This document shows positions 52,254 to 60,818 of a stretch of DNA of 64,000 nt, in pieces. Each line of letters opens with the position of its first letter. Position 1 is the stretch's first letter. The stretch comes from an uncultured Bacilli bacterium (GTDB taxonomy: Bacteria > Bacillota_I > Bacilli_A > RF39 > UBA660): assembly GCA_934086315.1 (NCBI GenBank), contig CAKOHZ010000001.1, positions 248,001 to 312,000 of the forward strand. The letters are read 5' to 3'. The translations under genes and the position numbers were made by a program. Below the pieces are notes generated by a model that saw only the letters and a program-made list of their open reading frames with translations, did not search any database and had not been told where the DNA came from.

Positions 52254-53785
52254 TGTTTAAAAAGAAATTAAAATTAAGTCCTATAATGAGCTTTATAATT
52301 TTAATCTCTGTAACTATTTTATTAAGTGGATTCTTACATCTTATTAATGTTCAAGGTGAATATACTACAGTTAATAGAGCTTCAAGTGAACTTATTAACA
52401 ACGTCGTAGAAGTTAAAAACTTATTTAGTACTAAAGGTATAAAACACATAGTTACAACAGCAGTTAGTGGATTTGTTAACTTTGAGCCACTAGGCGCACT
52501 TATAATAGTTCTTATAGGAATAGGAGTTCTAGAAAAAACAGGATTTATGAAGACATTCTTCACAATACTAACTAGAAATTCCAAGAGATATACAATAACA
52601 TTTATATTAGTATTTTTAAGTTTATTATTCTCATTATTAGGTAAAGTTGGTTTTGTAGTTATGTTACCAATAGGAGCATTACTATTTAAATATGGACGAA
52701 GGAACCCACTTGGAGGAATAATCGCATCATTCGCATCACTTTCATTTGGATATGGTATAAATGTATTTATGTCAGCTAATGATAGTACGTTACTTAGCAT
52801 GACATTAAATGCTACATACATAACAGATCCAAAATATAAAATAGGAGTATTCTTTGCATTGTTTATAATGATAGCAGTTCTAATTATTACATCAATTGTA
52901 TTTACCCATATAACTGAAAAGAAAATAATGCCAAAATTACCAAGAGTAGATGCAGAAGACGAAGAAGTTAAAATTACAAATAAAGAATTAAGAGGATTAA
53001 TTATAGGTTTAGGAGTCGGATTTATATATACATTAATAGTAATATATATGATAATACCAGGACTTCCTTTATCAGGATTATTACTAGATTCAAGCAGTAC
53101 AAAATACATAGATATGCTTTTTGGAGCAAATTCTATGTTTAATAAAGGATTTATATTCATAGTAACATTATTATTTGTAATAATAGGACTTGGATATGGA
53201 TTTATGACAAAAACAATTAAAAATAACAATGATATAGCAGAAAGTTTAGGATACTCATTAGATGGTATAGGAAGCATACTAGTATTGTTATTCTTTGCAT
53301 CATTATTTATTAATATTTATGATGAAAGTGGAATAGGTATGGTATTAGTTGCTTGGACTTCTAAAATAATAGGCGGTCTTAAATTTTCAGGAGTAGGATT
53401 AATATTAACAGTATTTGCATTAGTTGCAATCGTTAATATATTCTGTCCAAGTTCTACAGTAAAATGGAGTATGCTATCAGGAAATGTAGTAACTGTATTA
53501 ATGGCAGAAAGTATAAGCCCAGAATTTGCTCAAGTAATATTTTCAGCAGCAGATTCTGTAACTAAAGGTTTAACGCCATTATTCCTATACTATGTAATAT
53601 ATATAGCATTCTTAGAAAAATATAATAAAAGTGATGAAACAATTACACTATTTGGAAGTGCAAAGTACATGGTACCATACGCAGTATATATAACTCTTAT
53701 ATGGGCAGTAGTATTAGTAGCTTGGTACTTAACTGGCCTACCAATAGGAATTGGCACTTTACCGGGGGTAACATATGGCGCTTAA
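52253..53785 (+). CDS. AbgT-family transporter
   Basis: A 510-aa membrane protein with about 11-13 helices. ALIIVLIGIGVLEKTGFM, GKVGFVVMLPIGALLF, FGYGINVFMSANDSTLLSM and FCPSSTVKWSMLSG are AbgT-family blocks. Characterised members export sulfonamides or import p-aminobenzoyl-glutamate using the proton or sodium gradient. It shares TAATG with DUF951 and overlaps ychF by 11 bases, so it is inserted into the parAB-ychF cluster and co-transcribed. The SANDSTLLSM segment contains the conserved Asn-Asp core of the transport site. Confidence 0.85.
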   Translation: MFKKKLKLSPIMSFIILISVTILLSGFLHLINVQGEYTTVNRASSELINNVVEVKNLFSTKGIKHIVTTAVSGFVNFEPLGALIIVLIGIGVLEKTGFMKTFFTILTRNSKRYTITFILVFLSLLFSLLGKVGFVVMLPIGALLFKYGRRNPLGGIIASFASLSFGYGINVFMSANDSTLLSMTLNATYITDPKYKIGVFFALFIMIAVLIITSIVFTHITEKKIMPKLPRVDAEDEEVKITNKELRGLIIGLGVGFIYTLIVIYMIIPGLPLSGLLLDSSSTKYIDMLFGANSMFNKGFIFIVTLLFVIIGLGYGFMTKTIKNNNDIAESLGYSLDGIGSILVLLFFASLFINIYDESGIGMVLVAWTSKIIGGLKFSGVGLILTVFALVAIVNIFCPSSTVKWSMLSGNVVTVLMAESISPEFAQVIFSAADSVTKGLTPLFLYYVIYIAFLEKYNKSDETITLFGSAKYMVPYAVYITLIWAVVLVAWYLTGLPIGIGTLPGVTYGA

Positions 53786-54881
53786 AGCAGGAATTATAGG
53801 TCTTCCTAATGTAGGAAAAAGTACATTATTTAATGCAATAACAAAGAAAAATATTTTAGCAGCAAATTATCCATTCGCAACAATTGATCCAAATGTAGGA
53901 GTAGTTACTGTACCAGATAAAAGATTAGAAACACTTAATGACATGTATATGCCAGAAAGAGTTATACCAACTCAATATGAATTTATTGATATAGCTGGTT
54001 TAGTAAAAGGAGCATCCACTGGAGAAGGTTTAGGAAATAAATTCTTAGCAAACATTCGTGAAGTAGATGCAATCGTACAAGTCGTTAGATGCTTTGAAAA
54101 TAAAGATATTATACATGTAGAAGGAACAATAGATCCTGTACGTGATATAGAAATAGTAAATTATGAACTTATTCTTAGCGACCTTGAAATAGTTGAAGGA
54201 AGACTATCTAGAATAGAAAAGAAAGCAGTAACATCAAATGATAAAGAAGCACTTTACGAAGTAGCACTTCTAAAAAGACTTCAAGAAATACTTAGCAGTG
54301 GAAAAATGCTAAGGCTAGAAACATTTGATGAAAAAGAAAGCAAACTAATTAAAACATACAATCTAATAACACAAAAACCATTCATTTATTTAGCAAACGT
54401 ATCAGAAGATGATTTGCTTTCTAAAGAAAATGAATATGTAACTAAAGTACGTGAGTACGCAGCAAAAGAAAATGCGAGTGTAGTACTTATGTGTGCTAAA
54501 ATAGAAAGTGAGCTTTCAGAATTAGATGAAGAATCTAAACAAGAATTCTTAAGAGACTTAGGAATTCAAAATAGTGGTTTAGACCAACTAATTCATAACA
54601 CATATCATCTACTTGGACTTAAAACATTCTTTACTGTAGGTAAAGACGAAGTAAGAGCATGGACATTCAAAGATGGAATGAAAGCTCCAGAATGTGCAGG
54701 ACTAATTCACACAGACTTCGAACGTGGATTCATAAAAGCAGAAGTAATGAGTTATGATGACTTAGTAAACTATGGAAGTGAACTAAAAGTAAAAGAAGCA
54801 GGTAAAGCAAGACTAGAAGGAAAAGAATATGTAATGCAAGATGGAGATATTTGCCTATTTAGATTTAATGTTACAAAATAA
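53775..54881 (+). CDS. ychF: Redox-regulated ATPase YchF (OLA1)
   Basis: A 368-aa Obg-family P-loop protein. GIIGLPNVGKSTLFNAIT is G1, FIDIAGLVKGASTGEGLGNKFL is G3, and the C-terminal TGS-like domain has TFFTVGKDEVRAWTFKDGMKAPECAG and HTDFERGFIKAEV. A NxxE-type change in G4 explains preference for ATP over GTP (NVSEDD). It binds ribosomes and modulates stress responses. Ends with a hairpin terminator. Confidence 0.97.
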   Translation: MALKAGIIGLPNVGKSTLFNAITKKNILAANYPFATIDPNVGVVTVPDKRLETLNDMYMPERVIPTQYEFIDIAGLVKGASTGEGLGNKFLANIREVDAIVQVVRCFENKDIIHVEGTIDPVRDIEIVNYELILSDLEIVEGRLSRIEKKAVTSNDKEALYEVALLKRLQEILSSGKMLRLETFDEKESKLIKTYNLITQKPFIYLANVSEDDLLSKENEYVTKVREYAAKENASVVLMCAKIESELSELDEESKQEFLRDLGIQNSGLDQLIHNTYHLLGLKTFFTVGKDEVRAWTFKDGMKAPECAGLIHTDFERGFIKAEVMSYDDLVNYGSELKVKEAGKARLEGKEYVMQDGDICLFRFNVTK

Positions 54882-54900
54882 AAGACCAAATGGTCTTTTT
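54879..54900 (+). terminator. Terminator of the par-ychF cluster
   Basis: AAAAGACC and GGTCTTTT around AAAT, then Ts. Confidence 0.85.
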
Positions 54901-54921
54901 ATTTTAATTTTAAATCATAAA

Positions 54922-54947
54922 AAAGATACTTCATTTGAAGTATCTTT
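54922..54947. terminator. Bidirectional terminator, mainly for hsp20
   Basis: AAAGATACTTC and GAAGTATCTTT with a 4-nt loop. Confidence 0.8.
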
Positions 54948-54959
54948 AATTTTAATTAC

Positions 54960-55358
54960 TTATTTTATATCAATGAATTTCTTTGATTGTTTTTGTTCTT
55001 CTTTAGGGAAGTTAATCTTTAAAACGCCATTATTGAAATGTGCTTCAATAGATTTTTCATTAACGTTACCAACGTTAAATTGTCTTCTGAATGTACCAAA
55101 TGATCTTTCTTTACGATAGTAATTCTTTTCTTTGTCTTCTTTTTCTTCATGTTTAGTAGCAACTACTGTAAGAATACCATCATCTAAGTCGATTTTTACA
55201 TCGTCCTTATTAAATCCTGGAACATCCATATCAATATGAATTTTACCACCTTTTTCATAAATGTCGCATTTCATGTCATTCTTTGGCATTTTTGGCATTG
55301 TTAGTACAAAATCATCAAAGAAATCATCTAAATAAAACTTTTCTGGTAATAAACTCAT
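54960..55358 (-). CDS. Small heat-shock protein Hsp20
   Basis: A 132-aa alpha-crystallin-domain chaperone. The start at 55,358 is taken because AGGAG lies 9 bases before it; an ATG nine bases earlier abuts that site. The domain is clear: KCDIYEKGGKIHIDMDVPGF, KDDVKIDLDDGILTVVATK, RSFGTFRRQFNV and the C-terminal NGVLKINFPK. It holds unfolding proteins under heat stress. Its promoter overlaps a CIRCE operator, so HrcA represses it. No C-terminal IxI is obvious (KFIDIK is close). Confidence 0.92.
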   Translation of the reverse strand: MSLLPEKFYLDDFFDDFVLTMPKMPKNDMKCDIYEKGGKIHIDMDVPGFNKDDVKIDLDDGILTVVATKHEEKEDKEKNYYRKERSFGTFRRQFNVGNVNEKSIEAHFNNGVLKINFPKEEQKQSKKFIDIK

Positions 55359-55382
55359 TATTTTCATCTCCTAACAATTATA

Positions 55383-55410
55383 ATTATACTCAATAATTAG
55401 CACTTGTCAA
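55383..55410 (-). promoter_or_regulatory. hsp20 promoter
   Basis: On the minus strand TTGACA (55,410-55,405), 16 bases, TATAAT (55,388-55,383). The -35 lies inside the CIRCE operator. Confidence 0.75.
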
Positions 55411-55423
55411 TAGTAAGTGCTAA
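55397..55423 (-). promoter_or_regulatory. CIRCE operator (HrcA binding site)
   Basis: TTAGCACTT, nine bases, AAGTGCTAA: the CIRCE inverted repeat with the canonical spacing and T/A in place of C/G at the inner position. Confidence 0.92.
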
Positions 55424-55502
55424 TTTTATAAAACTTTTTTGGAAAAATTTTACACTATTATTATATACACTTTAGTAAATAATATAACTAGGAGGCAAAA
55501 GT

Positions 55503-55700
55503 ATGAAAGAAGTACCAAATATAATATCAATAAAAGACTTATTATATATAGAAGATATGCTTAACTGGAACTTTATAATGAATAAAAAAGTCTATGCTTA
55601 TTTAGAATGTGTAGAAGATGAAAAGATAATAGAACTTCTAACTAAGATAAAGAAAATGCATTTTAAACATTATAAAGATCTACTAGAAGTATTAGAGTAG
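55503..55700 (+). CDS. Small helical protein upstream of the CotF-like gene
   Basis: A 65-aa helical protein (SIKDLLYIEDMLNWNFIMNK, then LLTKIKKMHFKHYKDLLEVL). No firm family; the pattern recalls half of the two-helix CotF/ferritin-like unit, and it is co-transcribed with a CotF-like gene 8 bases on. AGGAGG ribosome site. Probably a coat-associated partner. Confidence 0.65.
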   Translation: MKEVPNIISIKDLLYIEDMLNWNFIMNKKVYAYLECVEDEKIIELLTKIKKMHFKHYKDLLEVLE

Positions 55701-55708
55701 GAGGAATT

Positions 55709-56017
55709 ATGGAAGAAATTAAAAATAAATGTGAACAAACACCTAAAGATGAATGTATGAGCGAAGAAGATATATTAAATGATATATTATTATCTGAAAA
55801 AAATATATCTAATAGTTATAGTGTCGCTATAAATGAAATGAGTAACAAATATTTATATAAAAAAGTAATGAATATATTTGAAGATACTAAAGATATAGCT
55901 CGTGATATATTCAATCTAATGTTTGAAAAAGGTTGGTATACAGTACCAGTAGAAGAAGATAAAAAGATTGAAAAGTCTTACACTAAATATAATAATAAAC
56001 TAAGTGAATTAAGTTAA
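55709..56017 (+). CDS. Spore coat protein, CotF-like
   Basis: A 102-aa CotF-domain protein. MSEEDILNDILLSEKNISNSYSVAINE and the C-terminal IFNLMFEKGWYTVP are the CotF pattern; the final MxxKGWYxV is a strong diagnostic. In Bacillus CotF is a cleaved inner-coat protein. It indicates that this lineage carries at least part of the sporulation gene set. Same transcript as the 65-aa protein before it. Confidence 0.82.
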   Translation: MEEIKNKCEQTPKDECMSEEDILNDILLSEKNISNSYSVAINEMSNKYLYKKVMNIFEDTKDIARDIFNLMFEKGWYTVPVEEDKKIEKSYTKYNNKLSELS

Positions 56018-56043
56018 AAGGATTAACAAAAGTTAATCTTTTT
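56018..56043 (+). terminator. Terminator of the CotF-like pair
   Basis: GGATTAAC and GTTAATC(T) around AAAA, followed by five Ts. Confidence 0.75.
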
Positions 56044-56076
56044 CTATCTAAAATTCTTTTTTAAGTATTTGAATTA

Positions 56077-56091
56077 TGATAAAATATTATT
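56077..56091 (+). promoter_or_regulatory. Extended -10 six bases before the nuclease start
   Basis: TGA-TAAAAT (ending 56,085), ATTATT, ATG at 56,092. The start is fixed by the signal peptide, so the transcript is probably leaderless. Confidence 0.6.
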
Positions 56092-56754
56092 ATGAAGAAA
56101 ATAGTAATAGTATTTTTTTGTTTTATATGTTTTTTAACTAATGTATATGCTGAAAGAAAAGAGGTAACATTTGAATCTTGTGTTGACGGTGACACAATAA
56201 AAGTATTGATAGATGGTAAAAAAACAACTGTTAGATTTTTAGCAGTAGATACTCCTGAAACTAAACATCCTAAAAAGGGAGTTGAACCATATGGAAAAGA
56301 AGCTAGCGATTATACATGTAATAGAGTTAAAAATGCAAAAAAACTAGAAATTGAATATGATAGTGGAAGTTCAAAAACTGATAAATATGAAAGAGCACTT
56401 GGTTGGATATTCGTAGATGATTCATTACTTCAAAAAGAACTTATAGAGAAGGGCTATGCCAAAGTAGCCTATCTATATGGAAAATACATGTACACTGAAG
56501 AACTACAAAAAGAGGAGGAAAAAGCAAAAGAATCAAAACTTGGTGTATGGAGTGATGAAGTACAAAGCGAAACACAAAGTACAGACAATACAAGTAGTAT
56601 AGAAGAAACTAAAGATACGAATACAAATGAAGAAAAATCATTCATAGAAAAACTTATAGATAAAATTTTAGATTCTCTAAAAGATGCAATAAATAATCTA
56701 TTTAAAAAAATAAAAAAAGAAATAATTAAACAAATAAATAAAATATTTGACTAA
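56092..56754 (+). CDS. Secreted thermonuclease-like (SNase) protein
   Basis: A 220-aa protein. Residues 1-19 are a signal peptide (MKKIVIVFFCFICFLTNVYA). The SNase domain follows: SCVDGDTIKVLIDGKKTTVRF, AVDTPETKHPKKGVEPYGKEA with catalytic Arg/Glu/Asp equivalents, KTDKYERALGWIFV and the LLQKELIEKGYAKV helix. It would cut DNA or RNA outside the cell. The last 60 residues are a Ser/Thr/acidic linker (STDNTSSIEETKDTN) and a basic helix (LFKKIKKEIIKQINKIF), an uncommon tail that could attach it to membrane or wall polymers. Confidence 0.88.
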   Translation: MKKIVIVFFCFICFLTNVYAERKEVTFESCVDGDTIKVLIDGKKTTVRFLAVDTPETKHPKKGVEPYGKEASDYTCNRVKNAKKLEIEYDSGSSKTDKYERALGWIFVDDSLLQKELIEKGYAKVAYLYGKYMYTEELQKEEEKAKESKLGVWSDEVQSETQSTDNTSSIEETKDTNTNEEKSFIEKLIDKILDSLKDAINNLFKKIKKEIIKQINKIFD

Positions 56755-56802
56755 AAAATATAATATATTATAATATATGTACTATATTGGAGAAAAAAGA
56801 GT

Positions 56803-57957
56803 ATGAGAAAAGATGAAAAATTTTTAAAAGATTTAGAGAGTAAATTTAATGATTTAAAACCAAGACAAAAAAATAAAATAATGAAAAAATATACTAAGTT
56901 TATAGAAGATGGCAAAAAGAATAAAAGAAAAATGACTAGTATATTAAAAGACTTAGGTAAACCAGATGAAATAGCTAAAAGAGAATTAGAAAATCTAAAT
57001 ACTAATAAATTCAAAATATTTACTGAATCTTTAAAAGAAAAACTTAATTCGATAAAAGAAAAAACTCTTAAAAAGAAAAAACTCAAAGAAACAAAAGAAA
57101 AATTAAAAGAAGACTTTATAAAAGAAGAAAAACCTAAAAAAATAAAACTTCCTAAAATTAAAGAAAAAGATACTTTAAAAGAAAATATAGAAGAAGTTAT
57201 TGAAGATGCAAAGGAAGAAATAAATAATGTAACTGAAATAGTAACAGAGAAAAAAATATTTGAAAGTAAATCTTCTAGAATAAAAAGAATTATTTTTAAG
57301 ACCTTAGGAGTTATTTTAACTATAATACTACTATTTATATGGTTATGGTTATTAATAGTGTTTATGGCTTCTATATTTGCTTATTTAGATGGTGTTAAAC
57401 TTATAGGACTTAATATAGCACTTCTAGGAATAGTACTTTTAGTTTTATCACTAGTTATATTAATAAACAAAAGTATATTTAAAAAGAAAATAAGTTTAAA
57501 ATGGTCATTAATATTTATAATAATATTTATAGTAATTATAGCCTTAGGAGTAACACTATTTATAAAAGAAATATCAAACATAAAAACTACACATGATGTT
57601 AGTGATAAATACACAATGACAAAAAACTCTACAACATACAACTTATCAAAAGATGATAAACCATTCTATATAACATTTAATAGTAATTATAAAACTAAAT
57701 ATATAGTAGAATATGATGAGTCTCTAAAAGATAAAGTAAAAGTAGAAGTTAAGTACTATGAATGCTATTATGACTACTTTATAAAGAAAAGTACAGATAG
57801 TGCATATATATCATTAAAATTAAATAAAAGAGATCGTTTAAGTGTATATATAGATGACTTAAAAGAAGGTAAAATCTATGATAACGATGAACTAGAAAGA
57901 TACACTGTCAAAATAATAGGATCTAAAAAAGACATGGAAAGAGTAATTATAGAATAA
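56803..57957 (+). CDS. DUF1700/HAAS-like membrane protein
   Basis: A 384-aa protein. Residues 1-65 (MRKDEKFLKDLESKFNDLKP and ILKDLGKPDEIAKREL) are a HAAS-type helical domain whose 'LG(x)PxxIA' block is well seen. A long Lys/Glu linker (about 90-150), three membrane helices (about 170-250) and a C-terminal strand-rich domain follow. PadR-regulated operons often hold such proteins; no PadR gene is next to it here. GGAG ribosome site. Role unknown. Confidence 0.7.
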   Translation: MRKDEKFLKDLESKFNDLKPRQKNKIMKKYTKFIEDGKKNKRKMTSILKDLGKPDEIAKRELENLNTNKFKIFTESLKEKLNSIKEKTLKKKKLKETKEKLKEDFIKEEKPKKIKLPKIKEKDTLKENIEEVIEDAKEEINNVTEIVTEKKIFESKSSRIKRIIFKTLGVILTIILLFIWLWLLIVFMASIFAYLDGVKLIGLNIALLGIVLLVLSLVILINKSIFKKKISLKWSLIFIIIFIVIIALGVTLFIKEISNIKTTHDVSDKYTMTKNSTTYNLSKDDKPFYITFNSNYKTKYIVEYDESLKDKVKVEVKYYECYYDYFIKKSTDSAYISLKLNKRDRLSVYIDDLKEGKIYDNDELERYTVKIIGSKKDMERVIIE

Positions 57958-58335
57958 TTATTCTTTTTTTAATTCGTCTAACTTTTTATTAAGTTCCTCA
58001 ATTGCTTTCTTTAAGACATCCACATCACTATTACTAGAAGGATAGACTTCTCTAATAATCTTTCTTATCTTTTCAATATCATATATTACAGGATTATATA
58101 AACACTTAACTTCTTTAGAATTAATATTTATAATACTACCATTTATTCTAGATTCTATTATATTTTGACTAGCTGCATTCGTAAGAATGGTTTGTCCAAT
58201 AAGAATAATCCAGTTACCTAACATATTTTGTTCAGGGGCAGTTAAGCTATCAACAAGAACTAAACCTAAAATAAATCCAATCGTAGTTGAATATCTTGGA
58301 TTAGTATTAAATATGTCATCATAACTTTCTTTCAT
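57958..58335 (-). CDS. Unknown 125-aa membrane-associated protein
   Basis: Not assigned. One or two hydrophobic helices (TIGFILGLVLVDSLT, LGNWIILIGQTILTNAA) and a C-terminal coiled coil (VLKKAIEELNKKLDELKKE). Similar short proteins with a helical tail are known from many Bacillota as hypothetical. It converges on the DUF1700-like gene with a palindromic stop region and possibly leaderless start (TATTAT five bases before the ATG). Confidence 0.6.
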   Translation of the reverse strand: MKESYDDIFNTNPRYSTTIGFILGLVLVDSLTAPEQNMLGNWIILIGQTILTNAASQNIIESRINGSIININSKEVKCLYNPVIYDIEKIRKIIREVYPSSNSDVDVLKKAIEELNKKLDELKKE

Positions 58336-58400
58336 ACTTAATAATATGTTTTAAGTACAAAAAAACTCATACAACATATATTACTAAAGAAGGAGGTTAT

Positions 58401-58625
58401 ATGAATTTATGTGATTTGGACTTTAATAAAAAAGCTATCATAGATGATATAACTTTACATGGTATTAAGAAAAGAAGATTATATGATTTAGGTTTTATAC
58501 CAAGAGAAACTGTATATAAAATGTTTAATTCTATTTATAAGAATCCTAAATGTTATAAAGTTAAAAATACTTTTTTAGCATTAAGAGACGAAGATGCTAT
58601 TAACATAGAGGTTCATTATGAATAA
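58401..58625 (+). CDS. feoA: FeoA-like ferrous iron transport protein
   Basis: A 74-aa SH3-like FeoA. The LHGIKKRRLYDLGFIPRETVYKMF segment matches the family's RLxxLGxxPG pattern (with PRETV). It overlaps feoB by 8 bases. FeoA binds the cytosolic G domain of FeoB and aids Fe2+ uptake. Strong AAGGAGG ribosome site. Confidence 0.85.
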   Translation: MNLCDLDFNKKAIIDDITLHGIKKRRLYDLGFIPRETVYKMFNSIYKNPKCYKVKNTFLALRDEDAINIEVHYE

Positions 58626-60597
58626 AAATATTCTTTTAGTTGGTAATCCTAATGTAGGTAAATCTTCTATTTTCAATATATTAACTCACTCACATGAACA
58701 TACCGGTAACTGGACAGGTAAAACTGTTAAATTAGCTAGAAAAAATATTATAAATACTAATTATACTTTAATAGATTTACCAGGTATATATTCACTTTCA
58801 AGTCTTAGTGAAGAAGAAATAGTAGCTAAAGATACTCTTTTATTTGAACAATATGAAAAGATAATTTATGTAATGGATGCATCTAATATTGAAAAGAACT
58901 TGCATCTACTTTTACAAATACTTGAAATTAATAAAAATATAATTTTATGTCTTAATATGATAGATGAATTAGATTCTAAAGGTATAAAAGTAAATGATAA
59001 AAGATTAAGTGAAATACTAGGTATGAAAGTAATAAAGTGTTCTGCATCAAAGAACATTGGTATTAAAGAATTAATAGATTCTTTAGATACAACAAGTACT
59101 AGTAATTATAACTATATTTATGATTTTAATATCGAAAAGGGTATATCTGATATATTTGACTATCTTACTCATCAATTCAAGTCTAGATTTATAGCATTAA
59201 GTCTTTTAGAAAAAGATAAAACCTTAGTAGAATCTATAAACAAAAAATATAAAGTAAATATTATTAATGATGATATACAAAATTATTTAATGGATATTAA
59301 TTCAGAAGAAATATCAGACAAAGTATCTCTTTTATTGAATGATATTTCTAAAAATATTACAAACGAAGTAGTAAAAAGATCAAAAGAAAAAGAAATAGGT
59401 ATTATAGATAAAATATTTACTAAAAAGATTTATGCTTTATCTATAATGTTTATTGTTATGTTTGGTATATTTTTAATTACCATAGTAATTGCTAATTATC
59501 CAAGTGATGCTCTTAGTTATTTATTTTCAAAGTTAGAAGTTCTTTTGTTAAACTTAGCTAAATATCTAAAGATTCCAGGGTATATTTATGAACCACTTAT
59601 CTATGGAGTATATAGAGTTGTTAGTTTTATAGTATCTGTTATGTTTCCACCATTAGTTATCTTTTTCTTTTTATTTACCTATGCTGAAGAAAGTGGAATA
59701 CTTCCAAGACTTGCTTTTAACTTTGATAATGTCTTTAAGAAATGTGGTTGTCATGGAAAGCAAGCATTAACTATTTGTTCGGGCTTTGGATGTAATGCTT
59801 GTGCAGTAGTAGGAAGCAGAATAATAGATAGTAAAAGAGATAAACTGATAGCTATATTAACAAATTCGTTTATTCCCTGTAATGGTAGATTTCCAATGAT
59901 AATAGCTCTCATCACAATGTTTTTTACTACATCTAATAACAAACTACAAGTATCTTTCTATTTAACTTTATTTGTAATACTTTCTATTTTAATATCGCTG
60001 CTTACTTCATTTATATTATCTAAAACTATATTAAAAGGGTATAATGGTTTCTTTATACTAGAACTTCCTGATTATAAAAAAGTAAAACTAAAAAAAGTAT
60101 TAAAGAATAGTCTAGTATATAAGTCTTTATCTATATTAAAAAAAGCAGTATTAGTATCAATTCCTTGTGGAATAATTATATATCTGATGACTAATACTAC
60201 TATTAAAGATATTACTTTATTTAAAGTTATAAGCGAATTCTTAGAGCCATTTGCTTCTCTTATAGGCTTAGATGGTGTTATACTTTTATCTTTCTTTTTG
60301 GCGTTACCAGCTAATGAAATAGTTCTACCAATTATTATAATGGGATATCTAGGCGATAAAAATGTACCAATGATATCAAACTATCTTTCTATTAAAGAAG
60401 TATTGATTAACAATGGATGGACATATATGACAGCACTTTCCACTATATTATTTTCTATAATGCATTTTCCATGTGGTACAACTTTAGCTACTATTAAAAG
60501 TGAAGTAGGTACAAAATGGATGATATATAGTTTCTTTATACCACTTATTACAGGAATATTATTTTTGTTAATTCTTAATGTATTGCACGGCTTTTAA
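58618..60597 (+). CDS. feoB: Ferrous iron transporter FeoB
   Basis: A 659-aa transporter. The G domain has GNPNVGKSSIFN (G1), NWTGKTV (G2), DLPGIYSLSS (G3) and NMIDELD (G4). The membrane part follows from about residue 270 with the two Gate domains and GFGCNACAVVGSRIIDSKRDK, where the Cys residues of the Gate are present. It is shorter than the roughly 770 residues of E. coli FeoB, as is usual in Bacillota. GTP-driven ferrous iron import. Forms a tight operon with feoA; a FeoC is not seen. Confidence 0.95.
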   Translation: MNKNILLVGNPNVGKSSIFNILTHSHEHTGNWTGKTVKLARKNIINTNYTLIDLPGIYSLSSLSEEEIVAKDTLLFEQYEKIIYVMDASNIEKNLHLLLQILEINKNIILCLNMIDELDSKGIKVNDKRLSEILGMKVIKCSASKNIGIKELIDSLDTTSTSNYNYIYDFNIEKGISDIFDYLTHQFKSRFIALSLLEKDKTLVESINKKYKVNIINDDIQNYLMDINSEEISDKVSLLLNDISKNITNEVVKRSKEKEIGIIDKIFTKKIYALSIMFIVMFGIFLITIVIANYPSDALSYLFSKLEVLLLNLAKYLKIPGYIYEPLIYGVYRVVSFIVSVMFPPLVIFFFLFTYAEESGILPRLAFNFDNVFKKCGCHGKQALTICSGFGCNACAVVGSRIIDSKRDKLIAILTNSFIPCNGRFPMIIALITMFFTTSNNKLQVSFYLTLFVILSILISLLTSFILSKTILKGYNGFFILELPDYKKVKLKKVLKNSLVYKSLSILKKAVLVSIPCGIIIYLMTNTTIKDITLFKVISEFLEPFASLIGLDGVILLSFFLALPANEIVLPIIIMGYLGDKNVPMISNYLSIKEVLINNGWTYMTALSTILFSIMHFPCGTTLATIKSEVGTKWMIYSFFIPLITGILFLLILNVLHGF

Positions 60598-60603
60598 CTC
60601 AAG

Positions 60604-60630
60604 AAAAAAACTCTAGAAATTCCAGAGTTA
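60604..60630 (-). terminator. Terminator of tRNA-Asn
   Basis: AACTCT and AGAGTT with an inner GAA/TTC; on the minus strand a run of Ts follows. Confidence 0.65.
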
Positions 60631-60639
60631 ATATTCAAC

Positions 60640-60715
60640 TGGCGCCTGATGCAGGACTCGGACCTGCGACCTAACGGTTAACAGCCGTGCGCTCTACCGA
60701 CTGAGCTAATCAGGC
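60640..60715 (-). tRNA. tRNA-Asn (GTT anticodon)
   Basis: Acceptor stem GCCTGAT/ATCAGGC, T8 and A9, D-arm AGCTCAGTCGGTAGAGC, anticodon loop CTGTTAA, T-arm with GGTCCGAGTCC, discriminator G, and encoded CCA. Confidence 0.95.
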
Positions 60716-60818
60716 ACTTGCATAAATAATTATAGATTATCATTTGATATTTGTCAACAAAAATATGGACATTTATTATAAAAATTGATAAAATTAATAT
60801 GAATTATGAGGGAAAAGT

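Noticed and set aside
50300..52300. parS site or replication origin near parAB
   Set aside because: No TGTTTCACGTGAAACA-like palindrome, DnaA-box cluster or dnaA/rnpA genes are visible.
52351..53277. 308-codon minus-strand frame inside the AbgT gene
   Set aside because: It is a shadow of a membrane-protein gene on the other strand, with no ribosome site and Pro/Asn/Ile-rich noise.
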